A program made the translations under genes and the position numbers. DNA of 12,256 nt, from assembly GCA_002422395.1 (NCBI GenBank), contig DIUY01000007.1, forward strand, positions 1 through 12,256, written 5' to 3'. The DNA comes from Methylococcaceae bacterium UBA6146. GTDB lineage: Bacteria; Pseudomonadota; Gammaproteobacteria; Methylococcales; Methylomonadaceae. Below the pieces are notes generated by a model. That model made no database searches. It worked only from the letters and a program-made list of their open reading frames with translations, and had not been told where the DNA came from. Positions 7,683 to 12,256 of this stretch are shown here, piece after piece (the stretch's first letter is position 1; each line of letters starts with the position of its first letter).

Positions 7683-7716
7683 TGGCTTTAAAGCAACCAA
7701 AGCCACGTTAGGTTGC
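7683..7716 (+). promoter_or_regulatory. Possible H-type RNA pseudoknot in the hpnH leader
   Basis: TGGCTTT (7683-7689) is complementary over 7 bp to AAAGCCA (7699-7705). The loop between them contains GCAACC (7693-7698), which is complementary over 6 bp to GGTTGC (7711-7716) downstream. The two stems interlock: loop 1 is AAA (7690-7692), the stems abut with no linker, and loop 3 is CGTTA (7706-7710). This is the compact geometry of small riboswitch-like or translational-control pseudoknots. Stem 2 is followed by ATTTTGTTG, a weak T-rich tail. A competing self-complementary 10-mer, GCTTTAAAGC (7685-7694), also exists. Seen from base pairing only; no ligand or known class is claimed. Confidence 0.4.
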
Positions 7717-7738
7717 ATTTTGTTGACTATTGTCGGCT

Positions 7739-7752
7739 TGTTGTTTTATTGC
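7739..7752. repeat. 14-bp direct repeat, copy 2
   Basis: Second copy of TGTTGTTTTATTGC, 280 bp from the first and in the same orientation. It lies in the hpnH leader and overlaps the alternative -10 (7745-7750) described for hpnH. If a protein binds both copies it could coordinate the two divergent operons. Confidence 0.4.
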
Positions 7753-7788
7753 TACATATTCATTGCTAAGTGTTTCTGTATTCAGGCA

Positions 7789-7804
7789 GTCCGCTAACTC
7801 GGAC
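7789..7804 (+). other. GC-rich leader hairpin upstream of hpnH
   Basis: GTCCG (7789-7793) pairs with CGGAC (7800-7804) around a 6-nt loop, ending 36 nt before the hpnH ATG. In the otherwise AT-rich leader this GC-rich 5-bp stem stands out. It does not cover the ribosome site itself. It may be a structural part of the leader or chance. Confidence 0.3.
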
Positions 7805-7840
7805 GGTCATCGCTTGTAACAATATTTAGAGGGTTTACTG

Positions 7841-8953
7841 ATGGGAGTTCCTTTACGCCAACAATTGACAGTCGGCAGTTATCTGATTAAACAAAAGTTA
7901 AAAGGGGCTAAAAAGTACCCTTTAGTCCTTATGTTGGAACCATTGTTCCGCTGCAACTTGGCCTGTGCCGGTTGTGGCAAAATCGACTATCCCGACGACA
8001 TTCTTGACCAGCGTCTTTCTTATGAGGAGTGTATGCAGGCGGTTGATGAGTGCGGCGCACCGATGGTTTCCATCCCGGGCGGCGAGCCGTTAATCCACAA
8101 AGAAATGCCGCAAATTGTCGAGGGCATTATTGCCCGTAAAAAATACGTTTATTTGTGCACCAACGCGCTGTTATTGAAAAAAAGGATTGATGATTATAAG
8201 CCGTCGCCTTATCTGACATTCTCTATCCATTTGGACGGCATGCAAGAAAGGCACGACACCTCTGTTTGTCAAGAAGGCGTGTTTGAGCGGGCCGTCGAAG
8301 CCATCAAACTGGCGCTGGGCAAGGGCTTTAGGGTGACTATCAACTGTACGCTGTTCCAAGGCGAAAATGCTCAAGAAGTCGCCGAATTCCTCGATTATGC
8401 AATGGAGCTGGGTGTTGAGGGCGTGACTATCGCGCCTGGGTTCAGTTATGAACGCGCACCCCAACAAGATGTTTTTATCAAAGGCAAAGACGTTAAGGAC
8501 TTATTTCGAGGAATTTTTAAAATCGGCAAAAGCCGTAACTGGAAATTAAACCATTCATCTCTCTACCTCGATTTTTTAGCGGGCAACCAAAGCTACGAAT
8601 GCACACCTTGGGGCAACCCTACCCGCAATGTTTTTGGTTGGCAAAAACCCTGCTACCTGCTCGCCGACGAAGGCAATGCCGCGACGTTCCAAGAGCTTTT
8701 GGACACCACGCCATGGGAAAAATACGGCAACAGCAACAACCCTAAATGTGCAAGCTGCATGGCACATTGTGGCTATGAGGCAACTGCCGTTGAAGATATG
8801 CTAAAACATCCATTGAAAGCCTTGCTGACATCCATCAAAGGCCCAAAAACCGAAGGCGATATGGTGCCTGAGCCAGAGCCGCAGCTTGTCGGGGCAGTAT
8901 CATCCGGCTCAAAATTTGCTGGGATACCCATTAAGGTGGAAATGGCGGACTAA
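7841..8953 (+). CDS. hpnH: Adenosylhopane synthase HpnH (radical SAM)
   Basis: 370-residue radical SAM enzyme that couples the 5'-deoxyadenosyl group of SAM to the hopene C22-C30 double bond to give adenosylhopane, the first step of side-chain extension. The iron-sulfur ligands are C38, C42 and C45 in Cys-Asn-Leu-Ala-Cys-Ala-Gly-Cys. The SAM-binding Gly-Gly-Glu-Pro is at 80-83. A C-terminal cysteine group (C303, C306, C310, with C254 and C271 upstream) is seen, typical of HpnH proteins and possibly a second metal or structural site. The Pro/Glu-rich end after 335 is variable in the family. The ATG has an AGAGGG ribosome site 7 nt upstream (7828-7833). It heads the plus-strand operon and is divergent from the operon carrying its downstream partner hpnG. 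Confidence 0.96.
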   Translation: MGVPLRQQLTVGSYLIKQKLKGAKKYPLVLMLEPLFRCNLACAGCGKIDYPDDILDQRLSYEECMQAVDECGAPMVSIPGGEPLIHKEMPQIVEGIIARKKYVYLCTNALLLKKRIDDYKPSPYLTFSIHLDGMQERHDTSVCQEGVFERAVEAIKLALGKGFRVTINCTLFQGENAQEVAEFLDYAMELGVEGVTIAPGFSYERAPQQDVFIKGKDVKDLFRGIFKIGKSRNWKLNHSSLYLDFLAGNQSYECTPWGNPTRNVFGWQKPCYLLADEGNAATFQELLDTTPWEKYGNSNNPKCASCMAHCGYEATAVEDMLKHPLKALLTSIKGPKTEGDMVPEPEPQLVGAVSSGSKFAGIPIKVEMAD

Positions 8954-8965
8954 TGATCCGCCATT
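8941..8965 (+). other. Perfect inverted repeat spanning the hpnH stop codon
   Basis: AATGGCGGA (8941-8949) and TCCGCCATT (8957-8965) form a 9-bp perfect stem with a 7-nt loop that contains the TAA stop (8951-8953). No T-run follows, so it is not a standard terminator. In the 83-nt gap before hpnM it could protect the hpnH message from 3' decay, attenuate transcription, or tune expression between the enzyme and the transport genes. Confidence 0.55.
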
Positions 8966-9036
8966 GGGAGACAGCCGCAGTTTCACCTCGGCAAGCTACT
9001 TTTTAATACGCTGTTATTTTACGAGGTTTTAAATTT

Positions 9037-9654
9037 ATGGGCTTCAATCGTATAAAGCTGGCTAGCGTGCTTATAGGCTTTTTGTTTTTGACAACAATTG
9101 CAAACGCAGCAAATCAAAACCCCGCCCCTGCCAGACAGGTTGTCGAAAGCTTTCAAAATGAACTGATAGCCGTTATGAAAATCGGCAAGTCCACTGATTT
9201 TTCTGGCCGTTACAACAGGTTGTATGATGCAGTCACGCAAAGCCATGACTTGCCAAAAATTGCCCGCATTGTGGTTGGCAAAGAATGGGAAAAACTGTCC
9301 GAGTCACAGCAAAACCAGCTAGTTGAGGTATTCAGCAAACTCAGCGTTGCGTCTTATGCGCACAATTTCAAAGACTATGCGGGCGAATCGTTTGACTTTG
9401 ATTCGGAAGAGGAAACCACTCGGGGCGGGGTTGTCATTCATACGCGTCTAAAAATTCCTGACGAGAAAGATGTCAAGTTCGATTACATGCTAAAAGAACA
9501 AGGCGACAGTTGGCGCATTATCAATATCATCGCTAATGGTGTCAGCGACTTGGCGTTAAAACGTTCGGAATACACCGCAGTTTTACAACGCGAAGGCTTT
9601 GATGCTTTAATAACGAAAATTAACGAAAAAATTGATAATTATTCGAAACTATAG
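9037..9654 (+). CDS. hpnM: HpnM, MlaC/Ttg2D-like periplasmic hopanoid-associated protein
   Basis: 205-residue protein of the toluene-tolerance Ttg2D/MlaC family; members found in hopanoid loci are called HpnM. Residues 1-24 form a Sec signal peptide (Lys/Arg start, hydrophobic core, Ala-Asn-Ala cleavage site), so the mature protein is periplasmic. The remainder has the family's helical N-terminal half, a Val-Val-Gly-Lys-Glu-Trp stretch (82-87), and a beta-rich C-terminal half with Asp-Ser-Trp-Arg-Ile-Ile-Asn-Ile (136 to about 165 region). MlaC proteins carry a phospholipid in a deep pocket between membranes. HpnM is presumed to do something comparable for hopanoids or phospholipids, which is inference. 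The start is set by a GAGG site (9023-9026) 10 nt upstream. The gene follows hpnH by 83 nt and precedes mlaA by 12 nt. Confidence 0.87.
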   Translation: MGFNRIKLASVLIGFLFLTTIANAANQNPAPARQVVESFQNELIAVMKIGKSTDFSGRYNRLYDAVTQSHDLPKIARIVVGKEWEKLSESQQNQLVEVFSKLSVASYAHNFKDYAGESFDFDSEEETTRGGVVIHTRLKIPDEKDVKFDYMLKEQGDSWRIINIIANGVSDLALKRSEYTAVLQREGFDALITKINEKIDNYSKL

Positions 9655-9666
9655 GTTTTTACAGCA

Positions 9667-10620
9667 ATGAACACCCTTCGTAATATCATGCGCCCCTATA
9701 AACGCCAGTACGTCTTATCGCTCATGCTGACCAGTCTGTTTGTTCTGAACAGCGGTTGTGCAACCACAAAAGTCGGCGGCCAACCGGCACTAAGCAAGGC
9801 CGACCCTTATGAGCATATTAACCGGAAAACTTTTGTTTTTAATGATACCGTCGATGATTATGTTGCTGAGCCTATTGCTAGCGCCTACAAGGCAATAACG
9901 CCACAATTTGTCCAAACAGGCGTATTTAATTTTTATAACAATTTAAAGAACGTCAATGTAATCATCAATGATGCCTTACAAGCCAAATTTAAGCAGAGTG
10001 CGCAAGATACCGGACGCTTTGTGATCAACTCATCATTGGGATTGTTAGGTCTGGTCGACGTTGCTAAAGACGTGGGCTTAGAACAAAATGAAGAAGATTT
10101 TGACCAAACATTGGCCGTATGGGGAATTCCACGCGGCCCTTATCTGGTCATCCCTTTATTGGGGCCTACAACCGTGCGGGGTATTCCAGGCGCAGTTTTT
10201 GATACCGCCGCAAACCCATCAAGTTATGTAGGTGCACCAGTGCAATTGTTGTCATTGCTTAATGCCCGCGCAAATGCGGAGGGTGCGCTGAAATTTATTG
10301 ATGAGGCTGCGTTAGACCCTTATGTGTTTACCCGTGAGTCTTTTCTACAGTGGCGTCATAGCTTGGCTACTGACGGAAAGTCTGCCGCAAGCACAGACTT
10401 TTTAGACGAGCTGGACGAGTTAGGTGAATTTGATGCCGAAAATGTCGGCCTCATTGCCGATCAAGCATCGAAAGGCGGTTTCGGCAATTACATCCAGAAA
10501 TTTGAACGGGCGGCCCAATCTTTTAGTGGTGCCGCCCAGTCATTCGATGAAACGGCAAAAACCTTTGAAGATGCGGGCAATAAAGCGGATAAGTTACAGG
10601 GTGATGTCCGAGTAAAATAG
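9667..10620 (+). CDS. mlaA: MlaA/VacJ-family outer-membrane lipoprotein with C-terminal heptad tail
   Basis: 317-residue VacJ/MlaA protein. In E. coli MlaA sits with porins in the outer membrane and removes mislocalised phospholipid, handing it to MlaC. A signal peptide (1-30) ends Leu-Asn-Ser-Gly-Cys with lipidation at C31; the -3 residue is Asn rather than the usual Leu, so the lipobox is slightly atypical. The conserved core runs from Asp-Pro-Tyr-Glu-His-Ile-Asn-Arg (46-53) through Leu-Gly-Leu-Leu-Gly-Leu-Val-Asp (124-131) and Gly-Pro-Tyr-Leu-Val-Ile-Pro (157-163) to about 230. A tail of about 70 residues follows, acidic first (245-258) then heptad-like (282-302). E. coli MlaA is about 250 residues. 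The start overlaps no other gene and has a weak AGG site; it follows hpnM by 12 nt, pairing an MlaC-like with an MlaA-like protein. Confidence 0.9.
   Translation: MNTLRNIMRPYKRQYVLSLMLTSLFVLNSGCATTKVGGQPALSKADPYEHINRKTFVFNDTVDDYVAEPIASAYKAITPQFVQTGVFNFYNNLKNVNVIINDALQAKFKQSAQDTGRFVINSSLGLLGLVDVAKDVGLEQNEEDFDQTLAVWGIPRGPYLVIPLLGPTTVRGIPGAVFDTAANPSSYVGAPVQLLSLLNARANAEGALKFIDEAALDPYVFTRESFLQWRHSLATDGKSAASTDFLDELDELGEFDAENVGLIADQASKGGFGNYIQKFERAAQSFSGAAQSFDETAKTFEDAGNKADKLQGDVRVK
10510..10572 (+). repeat. Heptad-repeat segment in the MlaA C-terminal tail
   Basis: Three consecutive seven-residue units follow one pattern: AAQSFSG, AAQSFDE, TAKTFED (residues 282-302). Ala/Thr and Phe recur at fixed spacing, predicting an amphipathic helix or coiled coil with a Phe stripe. 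The DNA units differ at many positions, so this is protein-level periodicity and not a recent tandem duplication. It may be a membrane- or partner-contact helix. Confidence 0.6.
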
Positions 10621-10696
10621 CGGAAATCTTGCATAAAATGCCCGATTGCTTGCCTTGTAAGTGAAAAACTACAATTCGTTATGCTGTATATATACA

Positions 10697-10726
10697 AGTG
10701 GCAACTCCTTTAGGGATGTTGCCACT
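10697..10726. terminator. Hairpin terminator between convergent mlaA and apt
   Basis: AGTGGCAAC (10697-10705) pairs with GTTGCCACT (10718-10726), a 9-bp perfect stem that continues inward as TCC/GGA across a one-base bulge. It lies 77 nt past the mlaA stop and about 73 nt past the apt stop on the other strand. The plus-side tail (GTTTAGGAAGGTTTT) and the minus-side tail (TTGTATATAT) are only moderately T-rich, so termination strength is uncertain, but its position between convergent genes fits a shared terminator. Confidence 0.6.
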
Positions 10727-10798
10727 GTTTAGGAAGGTTTTCAGCTACCGCCCATTTTTCTTTATTTCTTAGGGTGTCTTTTTTGTTGCTCCGCTGTG

Positions 10799-11314
10799 TT
10801 AAAAATGCAGTAACGAATGCACTTCGTAGCCACTGAGCTTTTTCCTGCCTTCAAGAAAATCCAGTTCCACCACAAATGCACAAGCCTCCACTTTAGCCCC
10901 AAGCTTTTCCACCAACTCACAACTTGCTTTTGCCGTACCGCCCGTAGCCAGCAAATCATCAATCAACAAAACCCGGTCGCTAGCATCAAACGCATCGATA
11001 TGGGCTTCTAGCTCCGCTGACCCGTACTCAAGATCATATGAAACGCTTTGCACATCATAAGGCAGCTTACCTGGCTTTCTCAGTGGTATAAAAGGCAACC
11101 CCAACTCCCAGGCGACTAAAGAACCAAAAATAAATCCCCGCGCCTCCATCCCTGCCACAGCAGTTATGTCACGCCCCAAAAAAGGGTGTAGCAATTGATG
11201 CACCGACAACCTTAAGGCAGCAGGGTCTTTCACTAGCGGTGTAATATCTTTGAAGATAATGCCCGGTTTAGGGAAATCTGGAATATCACGAATCTTGTTT
11301 TTTAATCTATGCAT
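10799..11314 (-). CDS. apt: Adenine phosphoribosyltransferase
   Basis: 171-residue cytoplasmic salvage enzyme converting adenine plus PRPP into AMP and pyrophosphate. The PRPP-binding signature Val-Leu-Leu-Ile-Asp-Asp-Leu-Leu-Ala-Thr-Gly-Gly-Thr-Ala is at 115-128. The N-terminal Ile-Pro-Asp-Phe-Pro-Lys-Pro-Gly-Ile-x-Phe-Lys-Asp-Ile-Thr-Pro (11-26) and Glu-Ala-Arg-Gly-Phe-Ile-Phe-Gly (57-64) are family hallmarks. Length is normal (about 170-185). ATG start at 11314, 62 nt downstream of dxs on the same strand, with only a weak GGA ribosome site. In this neighbourhood it could recover adenine released from adenosylhopane by HpnG, though Apt is also a general housekeeping enzyme. Base composition is like the rest of the window and unlike adjacent dxs. 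Confidence 0.96.
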   Translation of the reverse strand: MHRLKNKIRDIPDFPKPGIIFKDITPLVKDPAALRLSVHQLLHPFLGRDITAVAGMEARGFIFGSLVAWELGLPFIPLRKPGKLPYDVQSVSYDLEYGSAELEAHIDAFDASDRVLLIDDLLATGGTAKASCELVEKLGAKVEACAFVVELDFLEGRKKLSGYEVHSLLHF

Positions 11315-11335
11315 AGTGTTTTATCCGAATATAGC

Positions 11336-11351
11336 GCCCGCATTGCCGGGC
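11336..11351 (-). other. Short GC hairpin in the dxs-apt gap
   Basis: GCCCG (11336-11340) and CGGGC (11347-11351) form a 5-bp GC-rich stem with a 6-nt loop, between the dxs stop and the apt start. No T-run follows on the transcript, so readthrough from dxs into apt is likely. It may be a weak attenuator or remnant of the sequence joint where GC content changes. Confidence 0.3.
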
Positions 11352-11376
11352 TTAAAGCGTGTGGCTAAAGCCATTA

Positions 11377-12256
11377 TCAGGCACAAAAAGATTCAACCGA
11401 AGCCAAAATCCCCGGCACGTCGAGGCCGCACAGGGCCAACAGCTCCTCGCGTGTGCCCTGCTCGACGAAGCAGTCGGGCAGGCCGATGTTGAGCACCGGC
11501 ACCAGGATTTTTTGCGCCTGCAAGAATTCGTTGACGGCGCTGCCCGCCCCGCCCGCGATGACGTTTTCCTCGACGGTGACAAAGCTGTCATGGGATTTGG
11601 CCAGTTCCAGGATAAGTTCGCCGTCCAGCGGCTTGACGAAGCGCATGTTGGCGACGGTGGCGCCCAGCTGTTTGCCGGCCGCCAGCGCGGGCGCGACCAT
11701 GCTGCCCCAGGCGAGTATGGCGATGCGCCCGCCCCGGTGGCGAACTTCGCCCTTGCCGATGGCCAGGCCGTCGAGGCCCGGCCGCACGGCCACGCCCGGG
11801 CCTTTGCCGCGCGGGTAGCGCACGCTCGCGGGGCCCTCGTGGTTGAAGCCGGTGGTGAGCATCCGCCGGCATTCGTCCTCGTCGGCGGGCGCCATGACGA
11901 CCATGTTGGGGATGCAGCGCAAAAAGCTGTAATCGAAGCTGCCGGCGTGGGTGGGGCCGTCGGGGCCGACCAGGCCGGCGCGGTCGAGGGCGAACAGGAC
12001 GTCGAGGTTTTGCAGGGCGACGTCGTGGATGAGCTGGTCGTAGCCGCGCTGCAGGAAGGTGGAGTAGATGGCGACGACGGGCTTGGCGCCTTGGCAGGCC
12101 TGCCCGGCCGCCAGGGTGACGGCGTGCTGTTCGGCGATGGCGACGTCGAAGTAGCGCTCGGGGAAGCGCTGCGAGAACTTGACCAGCCCCGAACCCTCGC
12201 GCATGGCGGGGGTGATGCCGAGCAGGCGCCGGTCCTGCGCCGCCATGTCGCACAGC
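11377..12256 (-). CDS. dxs: 1-deoxy-D-xylulose-5-phosphate synthase, C-terminal part (runs off the window)
   Basis: Dxs condenses pyruvate and glyceraldehyde 3-phosphate with TPP, the first step of the MEP route to isoprenoid precursors and hence farnesyl diphosphate for squalene. About 292 residues are visible; the N-terminal TPP pyrophosphate-binding half lies beyond the right edge, so the true start is outside. The frame is open to base 12256. Visible landmarks: Ile-Thr-Pro-Ala-Met-Arg-Glu-Gly-Ser-Gly, the catalytic-Glu block Ala-Ile-Ala-Glu-Gln-His-Ala-Val-Thr, and Asp-Arg-Ala-Gly-Leu-Val-Gly-Pro-Asp-Gly with Pro-Thr-His-Ala-Gly. The C-terminal transketolase domain ends at TGA (11377-11379). 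Odd feature: lines here count to 53-83% GC, with strong use of G/C-ending codons, against about 33-50% for apt and the hpn genes. The shift begins within the last 10 codons of the gene. Confidence 0.95.
   Translation of the reverse strand, partial: LCDMAAQDRRLLGITPAMREGSGLVKFSQRFPERYFDVAIAEQHAVTLAAGQACQGAKPVVAIYSTFLQRGYDQLIHDVALQNLDVLFALDRAGLVGPDGPTHAGSFDYSFLRCIPNMVVMAPADEDECRRMLTTGFNHEGPASVRYPRGKGPGVAVRPGLDGLAIGKGEVRHRGGRIAILAWGSMVAPALAAGKQLGATVANMRFVKPLDGELILELAKSHDSFVTVEENVIAGGAGSAVNEFLQAQKILVPVLNIGLPDCFVEQGTREELLALCGLDVPGILASVESFCA

Larger units (their letters stand above)
7374..7840. other. Divergent regulatory intergenic region between sqs and hpnH
   Basis: 467 bases without a convincing gene, clearly richer in A and T than the flanking coding sequence. 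It contains outward promoters for both hopanoid operons, a 14-bp direct repeat, a repeated 9-mer GTTGCATTT (7542-7550 and 7712-7720), and structured elements in the hpnH leader. Because both hopanoid operons start here, it is the natural control point for the pathway. I could not recognise a known operator or riboswitch class in it. Confidence 0.7.

Noticed and set aside
11453..11818. Plus-strand open frame opposite dxs
   Set aside because: Antisense shadow in high-GC sequence where stop codons are rare; no motif seen.
11588..12253. Long arginine/proline-rich open frame on the minus strand overlapping dxs in another frame
   Set aside because: It is a by-product of the very high GC of dxs, is low in complexity, and the Dxs frame has clear family motifs.
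1..12256. Mobile element, CRISPR array, tRNA or phage/defence genes
   Set aside because: No transposase, integrase, terminal inverted repeats, spaced repeats or cloverleaf-like sequence was found; all large frames are accounted for by the hopanoid, copper, lipid transport, apt and dxs genes.

Overview
The window is a hopanoid (bacterial sterol-like lipid) biosynthesis and handling locus, probably from a gammaproteobacterium and most plausibly a type I methanotroph. That placement is inferred from the family combination: a eukaryote-like single-enzyme squalene synthase, squalene-hopene cyclase, HpnG, HpnH and HpnO side chain enzymes, the HpnM/MlaA transport pair and a CopC/CopD copper pair. 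No 16S or methane oxidation gene is present to confirm it. The bulk of the window is moderate in GC (roughly 42-50% in the lines I counted), whereas the dxs fragment at the right end is about 53-83% GC.

Layout. Minus-strand operon, read right to left from 7373 to 27: squalene synthase (sqs), squalene-hopene cyclase (shc), adenosylhopane nucleosidase/phosphorylase (hpnG), hopanoid aminotransferase (hpnO), copC, copD. Most junctions are very tight (9 nt gap, 4 nt overlap, 66 nt gap holding a hairpin, 1 nt gap, 9 nt gap), so this looks like one transcript. A 467-base AT-rich divergent intergenic region (7374-7840) carries a good sigma70-like promoter in each direction, a 14-bp direct repeat, and a possible H-type pseudoknot in the hpnH leader. 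Plus-strand operon, 7841 to 10620: hpnH (radical SAM adenosylhopane synthase), hpnM (MlaC-like periplasmic protein) and mlaA (outer-membrane lipoprotein). A hairpin at 10697-10726 separates it from the convergent minus-strand pair dxs (C-terminal part, running off the right edge) and apt.

How the genes work together. Dxs opens the MEP pathway to isoprenoid precursors. Sqs joins two farnesyl diphosphates into squalene, and Shc cyclises it to the hopene skeleton. HpnH adds a 5'-deoxyadenosyl group, HpnG removes adenine to give ribosylhopane or its phosphate, and HpnO aminates the side chain to give aminobacteriohopanetriol-type lipids. Apt could recycle the adenine that HpnG releases. HpnM and MlaA resemble parts of the Mla phospholipid shuttle and may move hopanoids or phospholipids between inner and outer membranes. 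CopC and CopD bring periplasmic copper handling into the same transcript.

I found no tRNA, rRNA, CRISPR array or insertion sequence. Most of the window is a recognisable pathway. The less ordinary items are the leader pseudoknot, the sharp GC jump within dxs, the copper genes fused to the hopanoid operon, the dxs-apt-hpnG metabolic linkage, and a heptad-repeat tail on MlaA.
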